Part shown: one piece after another, positions 43,961 to 56,587 of the stretch | Layout of the letters: the number at the start of each line of letters is the position of its first letter | How positions within the stretch are numbered: position 1 is the first letter of the stretch | Origin: Eurosta solidaginis | Lineage: Eukaryota > Arthropoda > Insecta > Diptera > Tephritidae | DNA length: 64,000 bases | Reading direction: 5' to 3' | Assembly (NCBI RefSeq): GCF_040869045.1 | Contig: NC_090323.1 | Span: 265,364,392 to 265,428,391 of the forward strand | Made by a program: the position numbers and the translations under genes | Notes under the pieces: model-generated | Databases searched by the model: none | What the model was told of the DNA's origin: nothing | The model's input: the letters and a program-made list of their open reading frames with translations, nothing else

Positions 43961-44953
43961 TCGTTCCGTAACGCGGCCTAGTTAGGAATATTATACCTTT
44001 AGTATTAGTTCCTTTTTGTGGGTACTTAATGCGGCCGTAAGTCTTAGAAAAAAAAAAAAAGGGGGGTGGGTGAATGAAAATTTTTTTTCTTCTCGAAATT
44101 TGCTGCTGTTGTTTTTTCCGATACGGTCCGATGTACATATGTACACCTGCAAGTAAAATCACAGCTGCAAAAGATATTAACACATATTGCTAGCTATTTT
44201 CTTCTGTAACACGTTAAAGAAATGTTTAACGAAAGTTACGTAAACGAAAGTCAAAAATGTTTTGGCAAGAGATTGGAAAATCTTAAGTAGACACTTAGAA
44301 TATCTGCAAAATTTGCGAGTACGCATTTTAACATTTTCTTCCATATGGAAATAATTTTCCAATCGTAAGCTAAAGTTTCGATAATAATTGTCAAAAATCA
44401 TCGGGAATTCGTTTAGACTACAACCTTGTAATGCCAGCCTAAAGTTAGTGAATTACAAAAAGCTGCATACTCAAACATTTCAATAAGGCTCTGAAGTAAA
44501 ATTTCCAATTTTTTCCCAAAAATGATTTAGAAGCTGGTTTACAATTCATCCAAGTTTTTCTTAATAAAAAAAGAGGAGAAAAATGAATTTGAATTTGCAG
44601 ATAATCTTTGGTGCTAATTTTTAACTCGGAAGTGTACGTTAACTTGCGGTGAAACTTGATGTAAAATTTGGTTATTGAAAAAGGTATCAATTGTTGAATT
44701 GTGCTGTTAGTTAATGCGTGTAGATACAAAGCCATTTAGTATGTATTAATTAAGAGTGAAGAAAATTAATTTTCAAAGTCGCAAACACCAAAAACATATG
44801 TAATGTAATTTTTGTTTTAAGAAAATGTGCAGGATCATTTTAAAATATCATCGTCATTATTAAATTTAAAAAAAAATATAACCTGAGGCACGACGACAAT
44901 ATAGCTTATAAGCAAGAAAACAAATCTAGATTAAACCAAGGATCTATTAATAT
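43961..44953. other. Unassigned AT-rich region
   Basis: No coding exon, inverted repeat or known repeat is recognised. The short ORFs have no domain features. Confidence 0.3.
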
Positions 44954-45343
44954 TGTTACGAATATTAGCAAAACTAAGGGGTGCTGCTATCTCTAGGCCG
45001 ATGCTAAGCAGTGACGTGAATTCAATCATTATGTATCTACATAAACGAAACAATAATTACGTCTACACATATGTACCATGTACGTATACGAGCAGCCGAG
45101 AGTCAATGCACAAACACATGCATATATCTGAGATACTCCTGAAAGTATGCAATGAGAAAAGCTATAAAATCGTGCAATTGTAGTTACAGCTGAGAAGTTT
45201 GAGTGCTGATGGCAACTAGTAGATTCTGGAAGCGCCTAGAAGATGCGAACGTTGAAATCAGAGAGTATAAAAGGCAGCAAATGTAGAGGCACTGGAATTC
45301 AGTTTGAGTTGAGCTATCAAGCAGTTATTAATTAAGCACGCAA
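44954..45343 (+). mobile_element. Partial gypsy-type LTR, plus orientation
   Basis: Starts 'tgttacgaatattagcaaaa'. TATAAAAG at 45266-45273 is followed about 25 nt on by 'ttcagtttgag'. It breaks off after 'ttaagcacgc', where an LTR fragment of the Osvaldo-like element begins. U5 is missing. It belongs to the same broad LTR type as 5961-6554. Confidence 0.6.
45266..45273 (+). promoter_or_regulatory. TATA box of the partial LTR
   Basis: TATAAAAG with an initiator-like TTCAGTTTG near 45298. Confidence 0.5.
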
Positions 45344-45867
45344 TGGGAATGCTGGCAATCCTTTTTATTTAGGTAATTTAGGTGTGTCGGTGGCCATGGA
45401 TTTTAGGGTGGGTTAATGCACCGGGCGTCGCAACAACACTCGCGGCGCCCCTCTATATATTCGGCCCATTTCTTTTTTTGTTTGTTTTTCTTTTAAATTT
45501 TCTGCGGTTTTTTTTTCTGAGTTGGATTTCCAGCGTTAGCAACCGGTCATTTCCGATTCGGTAATTTTTTTGCGCTGTTTTTATTGGAATTTTTAAATTT
45601 TGAATGTTTAACGGTCTGTCCTTGGTATCCGGTTCGACCGGATTTTGTTTTATTTTGAATTATAAGCGTTTTGAGTCGGCTCTGCTCTTCTGTCAGTTTT
45701 TTTTTGAATTTGACAGCTGAGTTTTTTGAATAGGCATGATATGAATTTTTTTTGTTATGGCGCAGGAACAGTAAGATTGGCAAGGACCCCGCCCAGCCGA
45801 CATGACTAGCCACAGAGCACCCCCAGATCATGCCGACTGCCTTCCTTACTGCTCCATCCAATTTGGG
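45344..45867 (+). mobile_element. Inverted fragment of the Osvaldo-like LTR
   Basis: Reverse complement of roughly 8470-8990: 'gtcggtggccatggatttta', 'ggcgcccctctatatattcg', 'aagcgttttgagtcggctct', 'ggcgcaggaacagtaagatt'. It is more diverged than the two LTRs are from each other, so it comes from an older insertion. No internal sequence accompanies it. Confidence 0.75.
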
Positions 45868-45911
45868 GTAAAAGTCTAGTTGAGGGGTCGACTGCTAATA
45901 CGCTACCAAAA

Positions 45912-46385
45912 ATATCGAGAGAGGTGTCAAAAGACGCGTATTAATCTCGAGAACAATAATGCGAAGGCGGAAAAGAAAAATTTTACCTCTGTCCGGAGAT
46001 ATTTGCAGGTGAAGTTGGCGATTTTCATGTGGTTGTTGTTGTGTTTGTACCCACAAAAAAAATTGTCCACCACGGTTAGCCACGGTTATACCACACACTT
46101 ACACACATACATTGATAGTGTATGTTTGTTTGCATTTATGTCGACGTGTCACCACCTTATTATCTTCTACCAAGTTAAAAAGATATTGTTGCGGAGCTGG
46201 CAACACTATTCACCACCTTCATTTGTTTTCGTTTGTTTAATTGCAACAACGAAAAAAGTGACAATAGTACCGACGGGTTTTCCGCGAATAACTTTTAAAC
46301 GAGATAAAAAATGTAGTTTCTGCTTTCGGATTCTGAATCTTGACGCAAATACGCGTCTTTTGATATCACTATCGACATGTGCGAC
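45912..46385. mobile_element. Inverted-repeat element with 'gtcaaaagacgcgt' ends
   Basis: The left part 'gaggtgtcaaaagacgcgta' is mirrored by 'tacgcgtcttttgatatcac' near 46350, and 'aataatgcgaaggcgga' by 'ctgctttcggattctgaatc' less exactly. Similar ends occur near 54968 and 55290. No coding sequence. Confidence 0.45.
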
Positions 46386-46396
46386 CCGAATTTTAA

Positions 46397-46860
46397 GGTG
46401 GATACATTGGTGCTTTATCGGTAACCATATCGGTAACCTTTTAACAGCTGATTCGACCAACCTTATGAGAATCAATGCAAGCGATTATTGGTGCCGCTAA
46501 GGTCGTAACCGTATCGTAGCCAACCAAATGGGTTTTGGTTTACCGTCGTAACGATAAACAGCTGATTACGTTAAGGATACGGATACAGCGATACGACATA
46601 CGGCACCAATGACTCCTGCTTTAAGTGCAGGACTTAAGCGGGAGTCATTGGTGCCGTATGTCGTATCGCTGTATCCGTATCCCTAACGTTATCAGTTGTT
46701 TATCGTTACGACGGTAAACCAAAACCCAATTGGTTGGCTACGATACGGTTACGACCTTAGCGGCACCAATAATCGATTGCATTGATGCTCATAAGATAGG
46801 TCGAATCAGCTGTTATAATGTTACCGATACGGCTACCGATAAAGCACCAATGTCTCCAGC
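46397..46860. mobile_element. Two 'agctggagacattgg' MITEs head to head
   Basis: Copies at 46397-46620 (plus) and 46637-46860 (minus) are separated by about 16 bp, forming an inverted pair of about 225-bp arms with only scattered mismatches. Confidence 0.85.
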
Positions 46861-48273
46861 TTTAAGTTGAATTTTTACTAAATTTGGAAATTAAAAGGCT
46901 TATATTTCATAAACTAAGAGTTTCCTAGAGTTGCGGATGATAATTTTGTCATTTTTAGGACCCCCGCCACCCCTCGAAAAAAAGAAAAGTTGGAAAATCG
47001 TGGCACCTTATTCTAAATATTCCCAGAGTAGTGATGAACGATATTTCACTATCGATGATTGCATCCCCGATATCACTATTAGTATTAGAATTTTATGCTG
47101 AAGGAAAATCGCCATTCGCTATAATCACTATTGGCGATATTCTGCCAGAGGTGATTGTTATTAAAAAAAGAATCGAATGAAGGAAAATGGTCAATCACTG
47201 ATATTTTTGGATTGCAATAGCTATAGCTATTAGCGATTTGTCAATAGCGGCGATGCAATCACCAATAGCGAAATATCGTGCCATCACTATTGCAAAAGAG
47301 TATTGTTAGAGTATTCCAACATGAAGAAAATGGAACACGTAATCCAACAATTTTTGCAGGGTGGCTGAACTCATCAGCTGATTTTATTTTTTTCATTTCA
47401 CTGGTACAGGCATTGTCAAAAGGAGAGGGCAAACGCAAAATGTATCCAACACATTGATACTTATTTATTATTTTTATTAAATAGTTTCACATCACTAAGT
47501 TATTTTATTAACGAACGCATCTGATTCAGCGCATCATTTTCCCACAACATAAGAATTTCTCCTCTTGCCATTCGCCTAACACCAACATGCAGATTTTGAC
47601 AATCTGAACAAAAGTGTGTTGTTGCTGTGGCAAAGGGGATAATAGCTCCGTCACATAAGCAGATCTTCATATAGACGAGTTTAACACAAGCTTAGGCATT
47701 ATGAGTAGATTGCACGTATTTTTATGGAGAACGGTAGAATGAGCGACACTGGCGCCATCTGATATTGAAAAGCAGACAACTCCTAAATTTTGTTACAAGC
47801 AAAGAATAAGAAGAAGAATTTGATATTTGCTTTGGCTAAGGGTGTTGGCACACTTTGCTAGTGAAATTATTTTTCCCACTCGATGGTAAATTTTATAAAA
47901 TTTTTCGCAAGTAGAAACTGCAATATAAGAAATGAATACGACACAAAATATGTTAGCAAGTATTTTTGTTGTATAGGGAGAATGTTTATAATAGTGCTTC
48001 GCGCAATTTTGTATGTGAATGGGCAAGGCGAAATAAACTTAAATTGCCAAGTCTGAAGTTCCTTCATATTTACAAACGCAATATCTTGTGTGATTGTGGC
48101 GATTGCGTTGAATGTATCTGTATGAAAAACTGGATTGTGTCTCGGCCTTTATGCCAGCTTTAGCATGTCAAAATAAAACAGCTGCTTCAATAAAAAAAAC
48201 CATAGCAAGATTTTCTTTGGAACGAAATTATCAGCCAATATTTATAAACAAACTTAGTTTGAGTTGTTCAAAA
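46861..48273. other. Upstream region of the strumpellin gene
   Basis: It must contain the promoter and 5'UTR. 47030-47300 has repeated 'cgatatt', 'ttagcgat' and 'atcactat' motifs without clear unit length. The start codon at 48274 is chosen because MGEFLAENN aligns with the known N terminus; the in-frame upstream codons are unlike the family. Confidence 0.4.
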
Positions 48274-51200
48274 ATGGGAGAATTTTTGGCTGAAAATAAT
48301 GCATGTGGTCAAAGTTTACTACAAATTATATCTTTAGGCAACTCCATAATTGCCGAAATACTACGATTAAAGGACTACATTCCAGATATTTATCGGTAAG
48401 AAACTGCAAGTTGTCATGCCAAGAATTAAATAAAAGTTCAAATATTTAGCTTAGAATCCAAGGCTGAGCAGCGAAAATATGCAGATATTATACTGGATTT
48501 TAGTTATTTGAAAATAGCAGAAGCGCAAGAGCAAAAGATAGAGGAGAATGTGGTTAGTGCTTGAAATTGTGGCAACTCCATACGATGGCAGGACGCTCTT
48601 AATACACGTCCGAAAATATTGGGGCACAAGTTTTACCTTCCGTGTTCGGATTCGCGATACTGGGTCGAAAACGCTTTTTTGACACCCCTCACGATTCGTA
48701 TTAACAGTGTTATGCTGTCGTATAGAATTACTGAAATTGTACCTATGTAGAAGGGTTGGTGAAGTGAATTCATATCCACTTGGTACAATAGGAATTGCAG
48801 GACTTGGACGATGAAGTGCGCGAGAATTATTTGGACTTATTGACTCGTTTTTATTTGGCTTTTGAGAGTACACATCAATATGCAGTAGATCTGAAGCAAT
48901 TTCTCGATGAACTAAATCGTGGCTACTACATACAACAGACACTTGAATCTGTGCTTCAGGATGGCGAAGGCAAACAATTAATGGTATTTTATTTGAATCT
49001 ATTTATCTTAAGTTTTTTTTAAGATGTATTATTTTTTTACCATTTAGTGTGAATCTTTATATTTATATGCTACTATCTTACTACTTCTTGATTATCACAT
49101 ACCCGGCGTCGTACGCGAACGCCTTCTGATATCATATTATCGCTATAGTGCAGCTAAAGCACATGGTGAAAGCAACATTGATGATGTCTGCATGCTCTTA
49201 CGCTCTACAGGCTTTGTAGCAAATCCTACAGCTTTGCACTCGAATACTAAACCAACTAATCCATCTCAATATCCAGTTGCCTACTTTTCACGTTTTACAT
49301 TTGAAAAAACGTTTATTGATATGGTAATTGGTCGTTTACGTTGTGATGATCTCTACAATCAACTAACAATTTATCCACATCCCGATCATCGTTCCACTGC
49401 ACTTTCCACACAAGCATCTATGCTATTTGTATGCCTATTCTTTACGCCACAAACTTTAGACTCGCAAGTAGCGCAAATGCGCGAAATCGTTGACAAATTC
49501 TATTCTGATAATTGGGTAGTATCCATATATATGGGTGTAACGGTAAATCTGATTGATGCATGGGATGATTTTAAGGCAGCAAAAGCAGCATTGGCACCCG
49601 TGATAGATACTGGTGTTCAAGGTTTTTGTTTGCTTCATAAAGAAAAAATGTCTAAAACTTTGAAACAGACACAGGAAATTTTACGAGTGGGCGTACTAAC
49701 GGATGATTTTGTATTGCAAAATATTACAAAAATTCTCCCACTAATGCGTCAATGCAATGTCTTGCTGCGTTGGTATTTTCAACACACATCCAAAGCAGTA
49801 TTCGAATTTTCTCAAGGTTCACACAAAGCGCAAACAGTTCAGCAATTAGTCTGCACTGAATTGAATTACCAAAATGATCTATTATTGGAACTTTTGCTTG
49901 ACTGTAGTCAATTGGAATTGGTCGTCAAAGATATATTACGTAATTTAATGAGCGGCAAGGCCGAACGTTGGTCGCGATTTAAACATGAAGCGCTGGATCG
50001 TCTTAACGAACTAAGTGAGTCATTTGCTGGCTCCCGTCCGCTGTCAAAAATTGAGAATAACCCACAACTGAAACAATGGTTCAGTGAAATATCAAATCAA
50101 GCGGAGAAACTCAATGGAGATAATGCTAATGTTGCTGGGCGTACATTAATTCAATTGATACAGGCACTGGAAGAAGTGGAGGAATTTCATAATCTACAAG
50201 CAAATATGCAAGTGAAACAATATTTACTGGAGACGCGCGAATTCCTACACCGCATGATTCAGGTGCATTCTATTAATTTCTTATGCCCAGTATTTATTTT
50301 ACATAAAGGGGGAAAATGGTAGGTTGAGTTTGAGAAATATAATATATAGAGAGCGAGAAAGTAAAATATAGGTGGTGCGGACGCACACGTTTATCAGTAT
50401 CCTTTTAGAATAGTTTCATGATACTTTTGAAAATGTCTCCAAGATTATTTTGGGATTGTTCACCTTGGTGTTCGAGATTATTTAGGCACTATTTGGTGAT
50501 TGTTTTCCCTGATAATTTAGTTAATATTTCGGAACCACTTCGGAATCATTTGGGAACGCTTTCTAGGTAATTTCTGGATTGTTTTCATGTTATGATTCGC
50601 GATTATTTTCAGAATAATTTTGAGACTACTTCGAAACCGTTTCAGGATTAATTCGGGACTTTTTGGGAATTGGTTTAGGGATCATGGCAGGACTTTTTCC
50701 GGATTATAATGGGATTGTAACCTTGATTAATTCGAATTGATTTTCCTTTTTAGGGATGATTTTGGGACCGTAGTAGGGTAATGTTGGGATCATTTTGCCA
50801 GTTTCGACATGTTGTTGTTGTTGTAGCGATTAGGTTACTCCCCGAAGGCTTTGGGGAGTGTTATCGATGTGATGGTCCTTTGTCGGATACAGATCCGATA
50901 CGCTCCGGTAACACAGCACCATTAAGGTGCTGGCCCGACCATCTCGGGAACGATTTATATGGCCACATTAAACCTTCAGGCCATCCCTCCCTCCCCACCC
51001 CCAAGTTCCATGAGGAGCTTGGGGTCGCCAGAGCCTCGTCTGTTAGTGAAACGGGATTCGCCGCTCGAAGGTGAGGTTGACAATTGGGTTGGAGAAGCTA
51101 TATATTGCGCTACACAACCCCTTGAAACCCCCAGTTTCGACATCATTTCGATTGTTTCGCAGGGACTCATTCGCTTTGCAGATCACCTTTGGTAGCAAAG

Positions 51201-54193
51201 TTTTCTTTGTGTTGCTCTTGAGAAAAGCATGTTGACGTTATGCGGATGATGTTATAATCACCATTAAACTAACTAATATCTTACTTTACAGATTATTAAC
51301 GTCAAAGAAGATATTCTTATTAATATGCAATTGATCGGTGATTTGAGCTATGCTTGGCGCTTGCTTGATCGCGATTTCACTACAATCATGCAGGAAAGCA
51401 TTAAAAAACAACCAAAGTCTGTTATACGCCTACGTGCCGCATTCCTTAAATTGGCTAGTGCATTAGAAATTCCCTTATTACGCATAAACCAATCTCATAG
51501 CGAAGATCTTGCATCCGTTTCAAATTATTACAGCACAGAACTAGCAAATTATATGCGTAAAGTATTACAAATTATACCAGAGACAATGTTCAGCATATTG
51601 GCGCGCATTATCAATTTACAAACGGAGGTGCTACGTGAAATACCCACACGATTAGACAAGGACAAGTTAAAAGAGTATGCCCAATTCGAGGATCGGTATA
51701 CAATTGCAAAGCTTACACATTCTATTGCAATATTTACTGAAGGCATATTAATGATGAAAAAGACATTAGTTGGTGTTATTGAATTAGATCCCAAACAATT
51801 ACTTGAAGATGGTATACGCAAAGAATTGGTTCGACATCTTGCAAATGCTTTAAATGTTGGCTTAATTTTCACAACAAGAACAACAACGAAATCGAAACAA
51901 CAACAGCAACAACCTACAGCAGAATTGGAAGCCAAATTATTAGCTCTAGCTAAAATAATGGATGGCTATAGACGTTCTTTTGAATATATACAAGATTATT
52001 TAAAGATTCATGGTTTGAAAATTTTACAAGAGGAACTAACACGCATAATTAATTATAATGTGGAAAAGGAATGTAATGCATTTTTACGTAACAAAGTACA
52101 AGATTGGCAATCACGCTATCAAAGCCAAACAATACCCATACCAAGTTTTGCGCAACTGCAAGGCGATCCAACAAATTCAAATAATTTCATTGGCCGTTTG
52201 GCGCACGAAATACTGCAATGTACAGACCCTAAACAAACAATTTTCCTTGATTTAAAAGCTACCTGGTATGAGAAACGTGCGCCACATAAAGAAATATTAA
52301 ATGCTTGCTTCTTTAGTAAGGTGCGTGGAGCGATTGGTCCAGCTGGTTTGGTAGGTTTGGATCGTTTGTATTCGTATATATTTGTGGCTGATTTGAAGCG
52401 AAATTTAGATAAGTTGCAAAAAAATTTAACCAATGATAAAATGTGGTTAGATGCTTTGAACAGCTTAAGTGTGGAATTGGAATCAAAACAATTCCCTGAT
52501 AAGAATGCTGCTGCAAATCCTTTGAAATTTTATAGCAACTATCATAATCGTTGGCTGAAAGTGTGGCCGACTATTTTGGAATGGATGCTAAAATTGGGTC
52601 ATAAGCAGATACTGCGACAACAATTGGCATTTGAATTAAACAGAAGCAGTAAATGTAATTCAAAAAATTTAGAATCAGCTTTAGAGACTTTTAACAGGTA
52701 AATCTTAGAAATCTTATATTATTCGCACAATGTTGTTGTTGTTATTGTAGCGATTAGGTTACTCCCCGAAGGCTTTGGGGAGTGTTATCGATGTGATGGT
52801 CCTTTGTCGGATACAGATCCGATACGCTCCGGTAACACAGCACCATTAAGGTGCTGGCCCGACCATCTCGGGAACGATTTCTATGGCCACATTGAACCTT
52901 CAGGCCATCCCTCCCTCCCCACCCCCAAGTTCCATGAGGAGCTTGGGGTCGCCAGAGCCTCGTATGTTAGTGAAACGGGATTCGCCGCTCGAAGGTGAGG
53001 TTGACAATTGGGTTGGAGAAGCTATATGTTGCGCTACACAACCCCTTGAATCCCATTATTCGCACAAACTTATTTATCCATGCCGGATCCATGCTATTAT
53101 GTATCCTTCTCATCCCACTTGTAAACTTACTATCTGGAATATATTGGCAGCTTTTATTGCTTTGAAATTATGTCGGGAATTAACGGATCTATATCCGATA
53201 ACAATTTCCGAAGGGATATAGATCCGTTAATTCCCGACATAATTTCAAAGCAATAAAAGCTGCCAATATATTCCAGATAGTAAGTTTACAAGTGGGATGA
53301 GAAGGATTCATAATAGCATGGATCCGGCATGGATAAATAAGATTGTGCGAATAATGGGATTCAAGGGGTTGTGTAGCGCAACATATAGCTTCTACAACCG
53401 ATAACAATTTCCAAAACACTTCGGGGAGTGTCATAATCGCTACAGCAACAATAACTACAACCTGCAAAAGCAAAGGCCAATCAATGATGACATTTCAAGC
53501 AAGCTTAAAAGTGTTAAATACTCTATAGATATTTCAGCTTTCAAATATATTCACTAATTGAAAAAAAAAACTGTTTTTTTTCAGAGCGTTACTAAATGAA
53601 TTGGAACAACCGTCTATTTATACAAAATTCAGCAATTCGGAACGGGGTAGTGAATTGCTGGTTGAAGTTAATGAGTATCTACTATTTACAGGATCCTATG
53701 AACCATTTGAACAAGTTTTTCTTTCAACTAAAAGTACACCGCATGTATCGCTGTTCCTCTTCTTATTCACCATTGCACATATGCCACGGCTTCAATTCAA
53801 CAATAGCACCAGTAGTATACAAACGAAGAGTAACAAAGATAGCTTAGATGGAACGCCAATGTTAATTGGTCTACTAACTGTTTTACAACAATTCCAAAGA
53901 GATGTAAAATTGTTATATTTGACGTATCTATGTCAATATGCCACTGTGATAGTTGAATCAAATATAAGGTAAGTTATAATGTTAACTAATTTGTAAATTT
54001 CTTATAACTTTCGACATATGATACATGATCTTTCAGCGCAAAAAGTGAGATTGGCTTGGAAGCAACCATTGTATTACATTTTTTACAAATATTCGTTCGC
54101 TTAGCCAAGCTGCCTCGGACTGTTTTGTTAGAACGTTGTCCTACAATTATACTTAATCAATTTGAATTTTTAGCTGCAAGCAACAAAAACTAA
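48274..54193 (+). CDS. Washc5: Strumpellin, WASH complex subunit 5
   Basis: A scaffold subunit of the WASH complex, which activates Arp2/3 on endosomes to drive actin-dependent sorting. Coding exons are 48274-48395, 48450-48552, 48801-48983, 49048-50262, 51292-52697, 53585-53968 and 54037-54193. All have GT/AG borders and total 3570 bp, giving 1189 aa (human 1159) with no stop or frameshift. Landmarks are [136 protein letters not shown] and the C-terminal [12 protein letters not shown]. Introns 4 and 5 contain SINEs; intron 5 also holds a 180-bp inverted duplication. The gene is presumably functional. Confidence 0.95.
50440..50797 (-). repeat. Degenerate minisatellite-like tract in strumpellin intron 4
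   Basis: Strings such as 'gggattgttcaccttgg', 'ttcgggactttttggga' and 'gggatgattttgggaccg' look like the reverse complement of the GATCCC-rich unit at 1-2045, much diverged. Period boundaries are no longer clear. Confidence 0.5.
50811..51130 (-). mobile_element. SINE copy B, strumpellin intron 4
   Basis: About 320 bp flanked by the 13-bp duplication ccagtttcgacat (50798-50810 and 51131-51143). Nearly identical to copies A and C. The CAA tail lies on the minus strand, opposite to the gene. Confidence 0.85.
52731..53054 (-). mobile_element. SINE copy C, strumpellin intron 5
   Basis: 324 bp flanked by attattcgcacaa at 52718-52730 and 53055-53067. It starts only 33 bp after the exon 5 donor. 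Same orientation as copy B. Confidence 0.85.
53017..53393. repeat. 180-bp inverted duplication in strumpellin intron 5
   Basis: Arm 53017-53196 and arm 53214-53393 are reverse complements with about two mismatches, around a 17-bp spacer. The arm includes the last ~38 bp of SINE copy C, its target duplication and 130 bp of intron. It therefore arose after the SINE inserted. Confidence 0.9.
53394..53462 (+). mobile_element. Inverted SINE end with internal deletion
   Basis: Right after the inverted arm comes 'cgataacaatttcc...cacttcggggagtgtcataatc' and 'gctacagcaacaataactac'. This is the tail end of the SINE in plus orientation, joined to the copied SINE head, with the SINE middle missing. Confidence 0.65.
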
Positions 54194-55515
54194 GTGCATA
54201 TATTTTTTTATACCAATTTCACACAGAAGCTTTATAAAATCATTAAACACAGAAATTTAATGGAGTCACAATTTTGTTTAATGGAATAATTAATTCTTGC
54301 TTTTCATGCAGGGTCACCCGTCTCATTAACGAACATCTGACAGTAGCCCCAAAATAATGTTACGATTTTTACGAGAAAATGGAAAGCAGCGCTTTCTCTT
54401 CAACTTTTGCAATTTTTTAGTATTTTTTTTTATATTTTTGGTAAATTATTGAAAATAACTTTTTAACACGCTTACGTATATAAGCTTCACTTGTATGTAT
54501 GCTTGTTTGTAACTCTCTAGGTTAGGCGCAAAGGAGAGTTAGACCCATCTAGCGGCAATTATTAAAGACTCGCGGCAGTGGTTAAATAACTCCCTACAAA
54601 AGAAGTTGTGCTTAATAGCGGAGGCACGAACCTCTGTGCTGCGGCGTGTTTTTTGGGTTTTTTTAAACTATATTTATGTTATTTTTGATTGGCTTTTCTA
54701 ACATTGACAATAAAATCAGAAACACCAAGCAGGGCTGATAACAATGTTTTACTTTGTCAGGCATTCAATAAAACCATGAGTTTATTAAAATTTGTGCTTT
54801 GTGTGGAAGTTTGAGTTCAATAGAAACGCTTTAATGTAGGCAACTTGACTAATTTGGGCAAAACACAAGAGTTGTATACATGTAAAATTTTAAGATTTGA
54901 GTTGTTTCCATGGTTTCCAATATAAAATTTGGTAGCATTTTACAAGACAGTGCATCATCTAATTTTTATCAAAAATTATCAATGGTCGTATCAAAAGACG
55001 CGTTTCGTCAAAAGATATTTACAAAAAAACATGGAATGACCTTGAGAGGTTCCGAAATATGGGGACCGATCCTTAGTTTTTTTTTTTTTTGTTCAGAACA
55101 CCTTCCTGCGTTGGCGGTCCTCAGCGGCGATTAAAAAAATGAAATCCGCGCAGAACATGTTCCTGCATTAGTGTGTGTGTGTACAACAAATTTGGCAAAA
55201 TACAAAAACCACATGAAAATTTTAGTAAACATCTTTTGATAGAAATAAAATTTTTAATTTTCGCTTTTGGATTCTAAAAACGGAGTTCGAAACGCGTCTA
55301 TTGATACCACCAACCTAACCTAGGTGGTGCACCGTCTTGTAAAATGCCTAAAATTCGATTAAAGCATAGCACATACGGCGAATAGCAGACCTTGTGAATT
55401 TCCTGATTATTTTATTAACTCTCTGTGTGAAATTGGTATAATGTAGAAAACTTTACTATTTCATTAGCGCTCCGCGTGAAATTGGTATTATATTTGTAAA
55501 ACAATATATTCATGC
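54194..55515. mobile_element. DNA-element remnant between strumpellin and Pgm
   Basis: 'ataccaatttcacacagaag' near 54211 is mirrored by 'tctctgtgtgaaattggtat' near 55419, and a second right-end-like 'cgcgtgaaattggtattat' follows near 55475. Inside are 'gtatcaaaagacgcgt' motifs shared with 45912-46385. No ORF with a recognisable domain. The 3'UTR of strumpellin probably lies at its left edge. Confidence 0.5.
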
Positions 55516-55705
55516 TTATATAAAACACAAACATTAAATTTTATATTAATAAAACTTTTTTTTTAACAAATGCAATTAAAATAAAAAGGGCATCAGATAT
55601 ACATACATACATAATTTGGTCAAAGTGTTCGTAGTGGTTTTTGGTTTGAGTATAAATAAAGTTTCAAAAACTGTATAAAGTGCAAAACAAACTCGCATAA
55701 AATCC

Positions 55706-56587
55706 CTATGTGATAACAGTAGGGGCATTGCGTCCAGTAAATTTCGGCAGCTGAGAAATTTCTAAAGCAATATCAATCAGTGGTTTAAGCATTTCGCTAG
55801 CCAAACCAAGTACATTATCCTTTTCATAAGAGTCAATGTATAAACTGTAATTATCAAAACAAAAAACTCATTTAAACAAATCAGTTAGTAATTGAATAAA
55901 ATTATAGACCACATACCGTACAGTAGCCCCAGAACTGCCTGTGCCACTCAACCGGAATACAATGCGACTGCCATCCTCAAAAACAATACGTAAACCCTGC
56001 TTCGTAGCAACAGATCTGTCTACTGGATCAGTATAACTAAAATTGTCTGCAACCTTAACTTTATAAGTTTTGCCATCGCTTATAAAGCTCTTGTCTAAAA
56101 ATTCTGGATTTGTTATATTCTTCTCCATAGTTGCAATCATTTCATTACACGGTTCCAATTCACATTCCTCATAATCATAACGTGTAAAATAGTTGCGCCC
56201 ATAGGTGGCCCAATGAACTTTGAGGATATCTTCGATTCCTTTGCCGGTGTGCTGCATAACAGAAAGCCAAGCCAAAACAGCCCAAATGCCATCCTTTTCG
56301 CGTATATGATTTGAACCGGTACCGAAACTCTCTTCCCCACATAAGCATAAACGTCCTGCATCCATAAGATTACCAAAGTATTTCCAACCGGTAGGGACTT
56401 CAAATACCTCTTTACCCAACTTTTTACCAACCAAATCAACCGCTGATGCAGTTGGCATACTTCTAGCGAAGCCTTGTATACCATTCTTCTTAAAATATGG
56501 TATACATTCTAAATTATTTGCAATTACTGCCAATGAGTCGCTTGGTGTAACAAAGAATGCACGGTGACCAATTATCATGTTGCGGTC
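55706..56587 (-). CDS. Pgm1: Phosphoglucomutase, C-terminal two exons (partial)
   Basis: Interconverts glucose-1-phosphate and glucose-6-phosphate in the cytosol, linking glycogen or trehalose metabolism to glycolysis. Exons are 55917-56587 and 55706-55844, separated by a 72-bp intron, about 269 residues or nearly half of the ~560-aa enzyme. The first exon starts at the DRNM of the metal-binding GDGDR loop. Sugar-binding [11 protein letters not shown] follows and the phosphate-binding [13 protein letters not shown] ends the exon. The last exon reads [20 protein letters not shown] and ends VIT. The catalytic-serine exons lie upstream, beyond the right edge of the window. The readable part is intact. 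Confidence 0.95.

Noticed and set aside
45880..46500. 206-codon plus-strand ORF
   Set aside because: It spans several MITE ends and an inverted-repeat element and contains no recognisable domain.
48451..48942. 163-codon minus-strand ORF in the strumpellin region
   Set aside because: It is antisense to strumpellin exons 2 and 3 and the intron between them.
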